A stretch of DNA of 64,000 bases from Polymorphobacter megasporae. Lineage in GTDB: Bacteria; Pseudomonadota; Alphaproteobacteria; Sphingomonadales; Sphingomonadaceae. The translations under genes and the position numbers were made by a program. The stretch spans positions 2,790,001 through 2,854,000 of the forward strand of contig NZ_CP081848.1 in the NCBI RefSeq assembly GCF_018982885.2. Direction: 5' to 3'. Below the pieces are notes generated by a model. The model was not told the origin of the DNA and searched no databases. It was given only the letters and a program-made list of their open reading frames with translations. Shown piece after piece: positions 1-9,394 of the stretch; the stretch's first letter is position 1; each line of letters starts with the position of its first letter.

Positions 1-626
1 AAGCCGATCCGGTGCGGCGACGCGTCATCGAGCGCGAAGACGCTCTCGCCGTGGCTCGAGACGATGCCCGCGCCGTACAGTTTGAGGTCGCCGTCGTGGC
101 GGACGAGGCCGAACTCGACGGTGTACCAGTAGAGCCGCGACAGCCGGGTCAGTGCATCGAACTTTAGGCTGCGCAGGCCGCCCTGGCCGTAGGCCTGCAT
201 ATAGTCGGCAAAGACCGGGTCGCTGAGCAGGGGGACGTGGCCGAAAACGTCGTGGAAGACGTCGGGGGCTTCGAGATAGTCGATCTGGCTCGCTGAGCGG
301 ATGAAGTTGCCCGCAACGAAGCGACGCTCGGCGAGATGCTGGTAGAAGACCGCGTCGGGGACGAGACCGGGGACGGCGACGACGCGCCAGCCGGTGACGG
401 CCTCGAGCCGGTCGCTCATTTCCTCGAAGTCGGGGATGCCGGGCTTCGACAGATCAAGCGTCGCGAGTCCGTTGAGGAATGCGGGGTGCGCCCGGTCGGC
501 GAGCTGCTTGGTCTGGCGGGCGTACAACCGGTCCCAGAGCGCGTGATCGGCCGGGGTATAATCGGCCCATCGCTGGTCGATCGTCCAGTCGGCGGCGGCA
601 TGCTCGGGCGGTGCGGCGGTAATCAC
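1..626 (-). CDS. phhA: Phenylalanine 4-monooxygenase, C-terminus cut by window edge
   Basis: Tetrahydrobiopterin-dependent, non-haem iron enzyme converting L-phenylalanine to L-tyrosine in the cytosol. The 208 visible codons include the iron-binding HDVFGH motif (two His ligands) and the later YWYTVEFGL stretch that supplies the Glu ligand, in the order expected for the bacterial monomeric enzyme. The start is taken as GTG at 626 because the protein aligns from its first residues (VITAAPPEHAAADW) and no in-frame ATG lies upstream of the conserved region. The 3' end runs off the left edge. It is transcribed away from the neighbouring tRNA, and no operon partner is visible. Confidence 0.93.
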   Translation of the reverse strand, partial: MITAAPPEHAAADWTIDQRWADYTPADHALWDRLYARQTKQLADRAHPAFLNGLATLDLSKPGIPDFEEMSDRLEAVTGWRVVAVPGLVPDAVFYQHLAERRFVAGNFIRSASQIDYLEAPDVFHDVFGHVPLLSDPVFADYMQAYGQGGLRSLKFDALTRLSRLYWYTVEFGLVRHDGDLKLYGAGIVSSHGESVFALDDASPHRIG

Positions 627-664
627 CGGGCAATGATAGCAGCTTGTCCTGAAACAGGAAACGG

Positions 665-735
665 ATGCCCCGCGAGGATTCGAACCTCGATTAACAGAGT
701 CAGAGTCTGTGGTCTTACCTTTAGACGACAGGGCA
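665..735 (-). tRNA. tRNA-Gln (anticodon CTG)
   Basis: The minus strand folds as a cloverleaf: acceptor TGCCCTG pairs with CGGGGCA (one G-T pair), the anticodon stem ACAGA/TCTGT encloses the loop CTCTGAC, giving anticodon CTG, and the T-arm GGTTCGAATCC is present. The terminal CCA is not encoded (TCCG follows the acceptor), unlike the other two tRNAs here. Confidence 0.92.
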
Positions 736-892
736 ATGCCGTGGCGCGCCGTTTAAGGCACGCGCCGCCGGGGTGTCAACGCGAAGTCTTGGCGGGCGGG
801 GTGTCAAGGCGGAGTCGCTGTGCTAAGTTGCCTGCAAGTTCGGTGCGGGACGTCTGGTTTCGCCGCCGCGAAGGTTGTTTTTAGCCGTGGAC

Positions 893-1909
893 ATGTCCGT
901 TATCGCCGACCCCGGCGTCTCCTCCCGCCGTATCGCGCCGAGCAGTCGGGGAGCGCGGCGCACGTATGGCGCGCTCGACCTCGGCACCAATAATTGCCGC
1001 CTGCTGATCGCCCGGCCCGGTGGCAGCCCCGACGGGATCACGATCGTCGACGCCTTTTCGCGCGTCGTCCGCCTCGGCGAAGGCTTGATGCATACCGGCC
1101 GTCTGTCGGACGCGGCGATGGACCGGGGCGTTGCGGCGCTCGGCATCTGCGCCGACAAGCTTGCCCGGCGCGGGGTGACACTGACCCGCAACGTCGCGAC
1201 CGAGGCGTGTCGCCGGGCGTCGAACGGGACCGAATTCGTCGCTCGGGTCTTCGAGGTCACCGGCATCGCGCTCGACGTCATCTCGCCGGCGGAGGAGGCG
1301 CGGCTCGCGGTCCTCGGCTGCGCGTCGTTGATCGATCCCGCGGGCCCGCCGGCGCTGGTCTTCGACATCGGCGGCGGCTCGACCGAGCTGATCCTCGTCG
1401 ATCCGACCACGTCCGCGATCCTTGCATGGACGAGCGTGCCATGGGGCGTCGTCAGCCTCGCCGAGACCGAACTGTTCGACTGTCCGCCCGACGACCGCGC
1501 CGCGGCTTACGATCGGCTGAAGGGGCGGGTCGACGATCATCTCGGCGGGTTCCTGCAGCGCGTGACGGGGATGGCGCCGGGATTGCTGCAACTCTTAGGC
1601 ACATCGGGGACGATTACGACCCTCGCCAGCATTGCCATCGGCCTGTCGAGCTATGACCGGCGCAAGGTCGATGGCTGCACCGTAACCGCAATCTCGATGC
1701 GCGCGATCTCGGCGATGCTCGCTGCGCGCTCGCCCAGCGAACGCGCAGCGGTTCCGGGTATCGGCGCCGACCGTGCCGACCTCGTCGTCGCGGGGTGCGC
1801 AATCCTCGAAGCGATCATGGATGCCTGGCCGAGCGAAACCCTCCGTGTCGCCGATCGCGGCATCCGCGAAGGCATCCTGCGAACGCTGATGGGCCGGGAT
1901 AGCCGATGA
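893..1909 (+). CDS. Ppx/GppA family exopolyphosphatase/guanosine pentaphosphatase
   Basis: Member of the actin-fold Ppx/GppA phosphatases that hydrolyse polyphosphate or pppGpp. The N-terminal phosphate loop YGALDLGTNNCRLLI and the second loop FDIGGGSTELILV are intact, and the length (about 338 aa) is that of the short two-domain form without the HD-like C-terminal domain. The ATG at 893 is chosen; GTG 887 or TTG 875 are possible. It is the first gene of a six-gene operon, and its TGA overlaps the rlmE start as ATGA. Pairing of a short Ppx with RlmE is common in alphaproteobacteria. Which of polyP or pppGpp is the substrate cannot be told from sequence. Confidence 0.9.
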   Translation: MSVIADPGVSSRRIAPSSRGARRTYGALDLGTNNCRLLIARPGGSPDGITIVDAFSRVVRLGEGLMHTGRLSDAAMDRGVAALGICADKLARRGVTLTRNVATEACRRASNGTEFVARVFEVTGIALDVISPAEEARLAVLGCASLIDPAGPPALVFDIGGGSTELILVDPTTSAILAWTSVPWGVVSLAETELFDCPPDDRAAAYDRLKGRVDDHLGGFLQRVTGMAPGLLQLLGTSGTITTLASIAIGLSSYDRRKVDGCTVTAISMRAISAMLAARSPSERAAVPGIGADRADLVVAGCAILEAIMDAWPSETLRVADRGIREGILRTLMGRDSR

Positions 1910-2697
1910 CGGTTGGGAGCAAGTCGGGCGGCAAGTCGGGTGGCGTGAAATCGGGTGGCGGTTCTGGGCGTAGCCAGGGCGGCAAGGTCCGCGTGCTGAC
2001 CGCCAAGAAGCGCAAGAACTCGTCGAACCGCTGGCTCGAACGGCAGCTGAACGACCCCTACGTCAAGGCGGCGAAGGCGGCGGGCTTCCGCAGCCGCGCG
2101 GCGTTCAAGCTCGCCGAGCTCGACGATCGCTTCGGCCTCCTCCAGCACGTTACCCGCGTGATCGACCTCGGTGCCGCGCCCGGCGGCTGGTGCCAGATCG
2201 TCCTCAAGGCGCGGCCCAAGGCGAAGATCGTCGCGATCGACCTGCTGCCGATCGAGCCGATCGCGGGGGTGACGATCTTCCAGCAGGACATCCTCGCCGA
2301 CGACACCGAGGCGATGCTGCGCGAGGCGCTGGGCGGAGACGCCGACCTGGTGCTCTCCGACATGGCGGCGAACACCGTCGGTCACAAGATGACCGACCAT
2401 ATCCGGACGATGGCGCTCGTCGAGCACGCGCTGGCCTTCGCGGTCGACATGCTGCGGCCAGGCGGCGCCTTCGTCGCTAAGGTCCTTGCGGGCGGGGCTG
2501 ACCCGGGGCTCGTCGGCGAACTCAAGCGGCACTTCGCGGCGGTCAAGCACGCCAAGCCCCCTGCGAGCCGCGCTGGCTCGTCCGAATGGTACGTCGTCGC
2601 GCAGGGGTTCAAGGGGCGGGTGGCGTTGTGCGATGCCGAAGCCGGTGGCATGGACGACGACGTTAACGACGCCGACCCGTCGAGGAGCATCGCGTGA
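1906..2697 (+). CDS. rlmE: 23S rRNA (uridine-2'-O-)-methyltransferase RlmE (FtsJ/RrmJ)
   Basis: SAM-dependent methyltransferase that 2'-O-methylates the A-loop uridine of 23S rRNA on the 50S subunit. The FtsJ core is complete: SRAAFKL, the SAM loop DLGAAPGGWCQI, DLVLSDMAAN with the catalytic Asp, and FVAKVLAGG with the catalytic Lys. The first about 45 residues form a Gly/Ser/Lys-rich extension (repeated KSGG units) absent from the E. coli protein, probably a flexible RNA-binding tail. A C-terminal acidic tail follows the core. The start overlaps the upstream stop by four bases, so translation is probably coupled. Confidence 0.95.
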   Translation: MTVGSKSGGKSGGVKSGGGSGRSQGGKVRVLTAKKRKNSSNRWLERQLNDPYVKAAKAAGFRSRAAFKLAELDDRFGLLQHVTRVIDLGAAPGGWCQIVLKARPKAKIVAIDLLPIEPIAGVTIFQQDILADDTEAMLREALGGDADLVLSDMAANTVGHKMTDHIRTMALVEHALAFAVDMLRPGGAFVAKVLAGGADPGLVGELKRHFAAVKHAKPPASRAGSSEWYVVAQGFKGRVALCDAEAGGMDDDVNDADPSRSIA

Positions 2698-4337
2698 AGT
2701 CGATTCCAGCCCTTATCGCCCTCCTTCTCGCCACGTCGGCGGTCGCGCTCCCGGTGTCGGGGATCAGCAACGCCAGCCTCAAGCGCGATACGGCGACGCT
2801 CGCTTCGGACGCGTTCGAGGGGCGGCGGCCGGGGACCCCCGGCGGTGACAAGGCGGTCGCGTATATCACCCAGCGGATGGAGGCGATCGGGCTCAAGCCC
2901 GGTAACCACGGCCAGTGGACGCAGGATGTGCCGCTGGTGACGATCACGACCGATCCGGCGACGAGCCTCGTCCTGACCGGCGGCGCGACCCCGCTGACGC
3001 TCGCTTACGGTACTGAGGTCGTGCTGTGGACCAAGCGGCAGGTCGCGACGCAGGTGCTCGCCGATGCGCCGGTGGTGTTCGTCGGCTACGGCATCAACGC
3101 GCCCGAAAAGGGCTGGAACGACTATGCCGGGATCGACGTCCACGGCAAGACGGTGGTGTTCCTCGTCAACGATCCCGACTGGCAGACCGCAGCGGCGGGC
3201 AAGGATGCGGGTCCGTTCGAGGGTCGCGCCGAAACCTATTACGGGCGCTACACCTACAAGTTCGAGGAAGCGATGCGGCAGGGCGCAGCCGCCGCGCTCG
3301 TCATCCACGACACGGCGCCCGCAGGCTATCCGTGGAACGTCATCACGACCAGCTGGACCGGACCGCAGATCGACCTCGACAGCGCCGATCACGGCATGGG
3401 CCGGACCGGGGTCGAGGGCTGGATTACTAAGGCGGCGGTGGAGAAAATGCTGGCAGCGGGTGGGCAGGACCTCGCCAAGCTGACTGTTGCTGCCCAGAAA
3501 AAGGGCTTCACCGCGGTCGCGATCCCGCTCAAGGCGTCGACGACGCTCCATAATACGATCGCACGGTCGGCGTCGAAGAACGTCATCGGCGTCGTCCCCG
3601 GGACGAAATACCCGCAGGAGACGGTGTTCATCACCGCGCACTGGGACCACCTCGGGCGCTGCCCGGCGGACAAGACTGGCGACGACATCTGCAACGGCGC
3701 GGTCGACAATGCCAGCGGCGTGGCCGGCGTACTTGCGCTTGCCGAGGCGTTCGAGAAGGGGCCGAAGCCCGAGCGGACGGTCGCGTTCATGGCGGTGACC
3801 GGCGAGGAGTCGGGTCTTCTTGGGTCCCGCTATTACGCGGAGCATCCGATCTATCCACTCGCGCTCACTGCAGGCGGGGTCAACATGGACGGGCTCGCGG
3901 TCGGCGGCCGGACGCATGACATCGTCCTCAGCGGCGGCGGCAAGTCCGACCTCGACACAATGGCGATCGCGGTGGCGAAGGCGCAGGGCCGCTATGTCGC
4001 CCCCGAGCCGAGCCCCGAGAAAGGCGGCTACTTCCGCTCCGACCATTTCAGCTTCGCCAAGCTCGGCGTGCCGATGTTCCGCGGCGCCAGCGGCGTCGAC
4101 CTGCGCGACGGCGGCAAGGCGGCGGGGCAGGCGGCGGCCGACGATTACACCGCGCACCGCTATCATCAGCCGTCGGACAACTACGATCCTAAGTGGAGCT
4201 GGGCGGGGGCGGTCGAGGACCTCGACCTATATTATGCGGTCGGGCGGGAGCTTGCCGACGGCCACGACTGGCCGAACTGGTATCCCGGGAGTGAATTCCG
4301 CGCGATCCGTGACACCACTGCGAGCCTGCGCAAGTGA
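2694..4337 (+). CDS. Secreted M28 family metallopeptidase with PA domain
   Basis: Predicted exported zinc aminopeptidase-type enzyme. An N-terminal signal peptide (MKSIPALIALLLATSAVALP) precedes a protease-associated insert (roughly residues 90-260) and an M28 catalytic domain whose zinc ligands are visible in ITAHWDHLG, NGAVDNASGVAG and TGEESGLLGSRYY. The His of the late HQPSDNYD segment is also present. It starts at GTG 2694, inside the rlmE stop (GTGA). Peptide specificity is unknown. A second, shorter M28 protein lies at 60223-61623. Confidence 0.92.
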   Translation: MKSIPALIALLLATSAVALPVSGISNASLKRDTATLASDAFEGRRPGTPGGDKAVAYITQRMEAIGLKPGNHGQWTQDVPLVTITTDPATSLVLTGGATPLTLAYGTEVVLWTKRQVATQVLADAPVVFVGYGINAPEKGWNDYAGIDVHGKTVVFLVNDPDWQTAAAGKDAGPFEGRAETYYGRYTYKFEEAMRQGAAAALVIHDTAPAGYPWNVITTSWTGPQIDLDSADHGMGRTGVEGWITKAAVEKMLAAGGQDLAKLTVAAQKKGFTAVAIPLKASTTLHNTIARSASKNVIGVVPGTKYPQETVFITAHWDHLGRCPADKTGDDICNGAVDNASGVAGVLALAEAFEKGPKPERTVAFMAVTGEESGLLGSRYYAEHPIYPLALTAGGVNMDGLAVGGRTHDIVLSGGGKSDLDTMAIAVAKAQGRYVAPEPSPEKGGYFRSDHFSFAKLGVPMFRGASGVDLRDGGKAAGQAAADDYTAHRYHQPSDNYDPKWSWAGAVEDLDLYYAVGRELADGHDWPNWYPGSEFRAIRDTTASLRK

Positions 4338-5308
4338 CCGCTCGCCAGCCCGCCGAGTGGATGCCGCACGTCGCGACATGGACCGCGTGGCCGAGCGATC
4401 CGGCGCTCTGGCAGGACGACCTGCTCCCCGCGCGCGCCGAGGTCGCGGCGATGATCTGGGCGATCGCCGAACATGAGCGGGTCGAGTTGCTCGTCGGCAC
4501 CGAGGAAGCGGCGGCATCGGCGCACGAAGCACTCCACGGCGCGAGCGTCCGCTTTCACCACCAGCCGTTCGGCGACATCTGGCTTCGCGACACCGCACCG
4601 TTGTTCATGGCGTCCACCGCCGGTCCCGCCGCCGCCGGATTCCGCTTCAACGGCTGGGGCGGCAAGTATTTGCTCGAGGGCGACGATGCCGTCGCCGCGT
4701 TCGTCGCCCACGGCGCGGGCGTACCGCTGGCGAAGCACGACTGGGTGCTTGAGGGCGGGGCGATCGAGGTCGACGGCACGGGGTTGTGCGTGACGACCGA
4801 GGCGTGCCTGCTCAACCCCAATCGCAACCCGGGGATGGACCGCTTCGAAGTGGAAGCGCACCTCCGCCGCGACCTCGGGATCGAACGCGTGCTGTGGCTC
4901 GGCGACGGGCTCGCGAACGACCATACCGACGGGCACGTCGACAATCTCGCGCGCTTCGTCGCCCCCGGGGTGCTCGCGCTGCCCGCCGCCGCGGGGAGCG
5001 ACGACCCCAACGCCGAGGTCTATGACGACGCCCACGAGCGCGCCACCGCGTTCGGCGTCGATGTCGTCCGCGTGCCGTCGCCGGGGCTCGTCGAGGTCGA
5101 CGGGGTCGCGATACCGGCGAGCTACATGAACTGGTACGTCGCCAATGGCGTCGTCGTCGTCCCGACCTACGGAGCGGCCAATGATGCGGCCGCGGTGGCT
5201 GCGATCGGCTCGTTCTTCCCAGGGCGACGCGTTGTCGGCCTCCGCGGCAACGCGATCCTGACGGGCGGCGGCAGCTTCCATTGCATCACGCAGCAACAGC
5301 CAGCGTGA
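4334..5308 (+). CDS. aguA: Agmatine deiminase
   Basis: Converts agmatine to N-carbamoylputrescine plus ammonia, the first step of the agmatine route to putrescine. It is a guanidino-group modifying (PPAD) fold protein of typical length (324 aa). Visible motifs are the N-terminal MPHVATWTAWP, DIWLRDTAPLF, the LEGGAIEVDG turn, the NDHTDGHVDN His segment, and the C-terminal GGGSFHCITQQQP containing the catalytic Cys. GTG start at 4334 overlaps the preceding stop. The partner enzyme aguB follows after one small membrane protein gene. Confidence 0.96.
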   Translation: MTARQPAEWMPHVATWTAWPSDPALWQDDLLPARAEVAAMIWAIAEHERVELLVGTEEAAASAHEALHGASVRFHHQPFGDIWLRDTAPLFMASTAGPAAAGFRFNGWGGKYLLEGDDAVAAFVAHGAGVPLAKHDWVLEGGAIEVDGTGLCVTTEACLLNPNRNPGMDRFEVEAHLRRDLGIERVLWLGDGLANDHTDGHVDNLARFVAPGVLALPAAAGSDDPNAEVYDDAHERATAFGVDVVRVPSPGLVEVDGVAIPASYMNWYVANGVVVVPTYGAANDAAAVAAIGSFFPGRRVVGLRGNAILTGGGSFHCITQQQPA

Positions 5309-5658
5309 TCGGCTACTGGCTGGTCAAGGCGCTGATTTCGGGGGCAATCGTCGCGACCGTGTCCGAGGTCGCGCGCCGCTTTCCGGCAGGTGGAGCGCTG
5401 ATCGCGTCGCTGCCTTTGGTGTCGATCCTCGGCATGATCTGGCTTTGGCGTGACACCGGCGACCGGGCACGGCTCTCGGCGCACGCCGGGGCGACCTTCT
5501 GGTATGTCCTGCCTTCGCTGCCGATGTTCCTGATCGTTCCCGCTTTGCTCCGCGGCGGCATGGGCTTCGCGCCCGCGCTCGGCATAGGTTGTCTTGTCAC
5601 GATGCTGCTCTATCTCGGCATGGTCGCGGCCCTGTCGCGTTTCGGGATTGCCCTATGA
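5305..5658 (+). CDS. DUF3147 family small membrane protein
   Basis: A 117-residue protein with four hydrophobic segments (about residues 4-22, 33-52, 63-84 and 90-112), resembling the DUF3147 family in the conserved EVARRFPAGGALIASLPLVS and FWYVLPSLPMFLIVP stretches. GTG 5305 is chosen because it makes a GTGA overlap with the aguA stop; a TTG at 5281 is the longer alternative. Its function is unknown. Its place between aguA and aguB, with 4-nt overlaps on both sides, suggests co-translation and perhaps a role in polyamine or agmatine handling, but this rests on position only. Confidence 0.85.
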   Translation: MIGYWLVKALISGAIVATVSEVARRFPAGGALIASLPLVSILGMIWLWRDTGDRARLSAHAGATFWYVLPSLPMFLIVPALLRGGMGFAPALGIGCLVTMLLYLGMVAALSRFGIAL

Positions 5659-6500
5659 CCATCACCGCCGCCGCGCTCCAGCTCGCCTTCACCGACGACA
5701 TGGACGCCGACATCGCCGCGACCGTAGCGGCCGTCCGCGACGCGGCGGGGCGGGGGGCGCAAGTCATCCTGCCGCCCGAACTGTTCCAGGGCTATTATTT
5801 CTGCCGCCACGAACACGACCGCTTTTTTGCCCGCGCCTTCCCGACCCCCTCGCACCCCTCGGTGATCGCGATGCAGGCTGTGGCGAAGGAAACTGGCACC
5901 TACATCCCGTGCTCGTTCTTCGAGGCTGACGGACCGCATTATTATAACAGCCTCGCGATGATCGACCGCCGCGGCGACGTCATGGGTGTCTATCGCAAGA
6001 GTCACATCCCCGACGGCCCGGGGTATGAGGAGAAATTCTACTTCCGCCCGGGCAACACCGGCTTCAAGGTCTGGGACACCGACCATGGCCGGATCGGCGT
6101 CGGCATCTGTTGGGATCAGTGGTTCCCCGAAAGCGCCCGCGCGATGATGCTGATGGGGGCCGAAATCCTGTTCTACCCGACCGCAATCGGCTCCGAGCCC
6201 GCCGAGCCGAACCTCGACACGCGGCGGATGTGGATCCGCGCGATGATCGGGCATGCGGTGTCGAACGTCGTTCCCGTGGTCGCCGCCAACCGCACCGGCG
6301 TCGAGGAAGACCAGCGCTTCTACGGCAACAGCTTCATCGCCGACCAGCGCGGCGACATCGTCGACGAGCTGCCGACCGATGAGCAGGGCGCAGTCGTCGC
6401 GACGTTCGACCTCGCCGAAGTCCGCGCGAACCGCGCGAGCTTCGGATTCTTCCGCGACCGGCGGCCCGACCTCTACGCGCGTCTGGCGCAGGACATCTGA
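5655..6500 (+). CDS. aguB: N-carbamoylputrescine amidohydrolase
   Basis: Nitrilase-superfamily amidase that hydrolyses N-carbamoylputrescine to putrescine, CO2 and ammonia. The Glu-Lys-Cys triad is in place: PPELFQGYYFC, YRKSHIPDGPGY and GVGICWDQWFPE. At 281 aa it is the normal family length. ATG 5655 overlaps the DUF3147 stop (ATGA) and closes the six-gene operon that began with ppx/gppA. Together with aguA it forms a complete agmatine-to-putrescine pathway. Confidence 0.96.
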   Translation: MTITAAALQLAFTDDMDADIAATVAAVRDAAGRGAQVILPPELFQGYYFCRHEHDRFFARAFPTPSHPSVIAMQAVAKETGTYIPCSFFEADGPHYYNSLAMIDRRGDVMGVYRKSHIPDGPGYEEKFYFRPGNTGFKVWDTDHGRIGVGICWDQWFPESARAMMLMGAEILFYPTAIGSEPAEPNLDTRRMWIRAMIGHAVSNVVPVVAANRTGVEEDQRFYGNSFIADQRGDIVDELPTDEQGAVVATFDLAEVRANRASFGFFRDRRPDLYARLAQDI

Positions 6501-6768
6501 CCCGGATCGAGATCGTCTCGCTGGGTAATCGGCGCTGCAAAATGTACGGCGCGGCAGCGCGCAGGCCAGTCATCACGTGGACACTGTCGACGCCCTCGCC
6601 GCGTGGCCAAATAGTATAAGCGTGATCGAGGGATAACTGTTACGGAGCCATATTCGGTCGTTGCTTGCGGCGGACCTTGGGCCATGCGCTCCGACCCTTT
6701 GTCCCGGTCAAGTTCGAATCGGGGGGTGCCTACCGCGCTTTTCGCTCTGCCAAGGATCGGAACTCGCG

Positions 6769-9387
6769 ATGGATGCCATTCACGTCGCCGACCCGCCGCC
6801 CGTCATGTCGTCGGATGCAGCTGCAGGCCTCTTCGCGATCGACGATGGTCAATCCCCTAAGGCAACCGCAGAATCGCTCGATCTTAACAACTGCGATCTC
6901 GAGCCGATCCACGTTCCCGGACGTATACAGCCCCACGGTTTTCTCGTCGTACTGACTCCGGACTGGGTGGTCAGCAAGGTTTCGGCGAACATAGAGGCGT
7001 TTACTGGATCGCCGCCGGAAGCGTGGCTCGGGCAACCGCTCATCTCTAATGTCGATCCGGTTGCGGCGCATACGCTACGCAATCTCGCGGTCACGTTGTT
7101 TGGCCCCGATGCGGTCCAGCGAACATTTGCCATCGTGCTGATCGCAGGCCAGCCACCGTTCGACGTCGCACTGCACCGCGCAGGTGACGCGCTCGTCATC
7201 GAAGCCGAACCCGCCGTCGCCGACGAGCGCGAAGCCGCCGCACTAATCCGGGCGATGGTCGCGCGGCTCAAGCACAGCATAGGGTTGCCCGCTTTCTATC
7301 GAGACGCAACGCGCCACGTTCAGGCGCTGACCGGCTTCGGCCGCGTCATGATTTATCGCCTCGGTGCCCAAGGGCATGGGGAAGTTGTCGCCGAGGCCCT
7401 GCGGGGATATCAAAATAGTTACATGGGACTGCACTATCCGGCATCGGATATCCCGGTTCAGGCGCGCGCGCTGTACCTCCGCAACTCGTTTCGGATCATC
7501 GCCGATGTTGCGGCCGAACCGGTTCTGCTTGTCGCCCTGTCAGAGCGCGATGCCGGTCCGCCGCTCGACCAATCGCTGTCGGTGCTTCGCGCCGTTGCGC
7601 CGGTCCACATCGAATATCTGCGCAACATGGAAGTTGCTGCGTCGCTGTCGATCTCGATCATCGTGGATGGCAAGCTGTGGGGCCTATTCGCCTGCCACCA
7701 CCCCGCGGCGAGACTGCCCAGCTTCGCGTACCGGACTGCTGCCGAGCTCTTCGGCGAGATGTTCTCGATGCAACTCGAGGGCAGGCTCCGCCGTGAAGCC
7801 GACATGCATGATCAGCGCGCCCGGGCGCTCGCGGCGCTGCTGGTCGCCGAGGTGGCGCACGACCAGAGCGTCCTTCAAGATGCACGACGGCTCGCTGAAC
7901 TGATCTTCGACACGATCCCGGGTGACGGCATGGCGATTTGCATCGACGGAGCCGTCTGGCCGACCGGCAAGACGCCTAGCACCGACGCGTGCAAAGTGGT
8001 GGCGTCGATGCTGGCCGAGCAATCCTTACACAAGGTCTTCGCCACCGATTGCGCGGCATCGCTGATGCCGCCTGGTTCGTTGGACGGCACCGCCGGGTTT
8101 ATCGCGATCCCACTCATGCGTGGTCCGCAAGATTTTATCCTGCTGTTCCGGTCGGAACTCACGCAAATCCGGAACTGGGCCGGTGATCCCGATAAACAGG
8201 CAACCGAGCACAACGGAAAGATCAGCCCGCGCCAAAGCTTCGAGGCTTGGGCCGAACTGGTTCACGGCAGATGCGAACCATTCACGGCGTCCGAGCAGGA
8301 AGCGGCGGAAACGATCAGAGCGGCGCTGGGAGAGTCCCGGTTTCACTCGAGCGATGTCGTGCCGGAAGCGCCGGTGCGCGGGCAGGACATGCTCATCGCC
8401 GAGCTCAATCACCGTGTCCGCAATATTCTCGCGCTGATTCAGGGTTTAATTTCGCAGACGCGCGGCGGCGCCGAAACCGTCGAGGCGTTCGTCACTACGC
8501 TCGACTACCGTGTGCAGTCGCTGGCGCGAGCGCACGACCAGATCACCAGCGACCGCTGGGGGCCGGCCAATCTGAAGGACCTCGTTGCAACCGAAGCGGC
8601 GGCGTATCTGGACAATCGGCGTGATAGGGTCAGCATCGACGGGGCAAATATCCTCGTCTACCCGGCAGCATTCACGACCCTTGCCCTCGTCTTCCACGAA
8701 CTGATGACCAACGCCGCCAAATATGGGGCGTTGTCGTCGACCGGCGTTGTCGCGATCGATTGGCGGTCCGATGACGATGGCGATCTGCTTGTCGACTGGG
8801 TCGAGCGGGGAGGGCCGCCGGTCGCCACGCCAACGCGCCGGGGATTCGGATCGACGATCATCGAGCGCGCGATCCCGTACGACCTAGGCGGCACGGCAGC
8901 GGTTGAATACGGCGCATCAGGCTTTTCAGCCTGCTTCAAAATACCCGCGCGGCATCTTGCGGGGGTGTCGACGACGGTCTCGCCGGCGCAGACAGTGGCG
9001 CTCGTTGCGGATCGATCGTCACTGCTGGCGGGGCTGAACGTGCTGCTCGTCGAAGACAATATCATCATCGCGATGGATTGTGCCGAGATGCTCCAGTCGC
9101 TCGGAGCGGCGCATGTGACGATGGCCGCGTCGGTGACCGAGGCCCTCGACGCGCTCGACGCCCAAGTGTTTCAGTTCGCTTTGCTCGACTTCAACCTCGG
9201 TGTGGAGACGAGCCTCGGCGTCGCCGATGTCCTATTATTTCGGGGGATTCCGTTCGCGTTTGCCACCGGTTATGACGGTGACCTGCAGGACCGGGGGCAT
9301 GCCAATGCACCGGTGATCGGCAAGCCTTATGGCACTGCGCAATTGGTCCCGCTGCTGCGCAGGCTCGGCTTCGGCAGTCCTGGATGA
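6769..9387 (+). CDS. bphP: Bacteriophytochrome histidine kinase with C-terminal receiver domain
   Basis: Red/far-red photoreceptor kinase (872 aa from ATG 6769). Cys42 in LNNCDLEPIHVPGRIQPHGF is at the biliverdin-attachment position of bacteriophytochromes. A PAS domain (about 43-140) is followed by a GAF domain with the chromophore motif PASDIP (224-229), a PHY domain (about 330-515), an HWE-type kinase with H548 in ELNHRVRN, and a receiver domain with phospho-acceptor D807 in LLDFNLG. A longer frame to TTG 6661 exists, but homology begins after 6769. About 270 bases without a gene precede it and may hold its promoter. The next gene encodes the haem oxygenase that makes its chromophore. Confidence 0.95.
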   Translation: MDAIHVADPPPVMSSDAAAGLFAIDDGQSPKATAESLDLNNCDLEPIHVPGRIQPHGFLVVLTPDWVVSKVSANIEAFTGSPPEAWLGQPLISNVDPVAAHTLRNLAVTLFGPDAVQRTFAIVLIAGQPPFDVALHRAGDALVIEAEPAVADEREAAALIRAMVARLKHSIGLPAFYRDATRHVQALTGFGRVMIYRLGAQGHGEVVAEALRGYQNSYMGLHYPASDIPVQARALYLRNSFRIIADVAAEPVLLVALSERDAGPPLDQSLSVLRAVAPVHIEYLRNMEVAASLSISIIVDGKLWGLFACHHPAARLPSFAYRTAAELFGEMFSMQLEGRLRREADMHDQRARALAALLVAEVAHDQSVLQDARRLAELIFDTIPGDGMAICIDGAVWPTGKTPSTDACKVVASMLAEQSLHKVFATDCAASLMPPGSLDGTAGFIAIPLMRGPQDFILLFRSELTQIRNWAGDPDKQATEHNGKISPRQSFEAWAELVHGRCEPFTASEQEAAETIRAALGESRFHSSDVVPEAPVRGQDMLIAELNHRVRNILALIQGLISQTRGGAETVEAFVTTLDYRVQSLARAHDQITSDRWGPANLKDLVATEAAAYLDNRRDRVSIDGANILVYPAAFTTLALVFHELMTNAAKYGALSSTGVVAIDWRSDDDGDLLVDWVERGGPPVATPTRRGFGSTIIERAIPYDLGGTAAVEYGASGFSACFKIPARHLAGVSTTVSPAQTVALVADRSSLLAGLNVLLVEDNIIIAMDCAEMLQSLGAAHVTMAASVTEALDALDAQVFQFALLDFNLGVETSLGVADVLLFRGIPFAFATGYDGDLQDRGHANAPVIGKPYGTAQLVPLLRRLGFGSPG

Positions 9388-9394
9388 GCCCGCC

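Noticed and set aside
336..884. Plus-strand ORF across the phhA start and tRNA-Gln
   Set aside because: It crosses a tRNA and opposes a conserved enzyme; no family resemblance.
2382..4166. Nearly 600-codon minus-strand frame opposite the M28 peptidase
   Set aside because: No conserved residues, and the sense strand encodes a full peptidase with zinc ligands. It is a GC-bias shadow.
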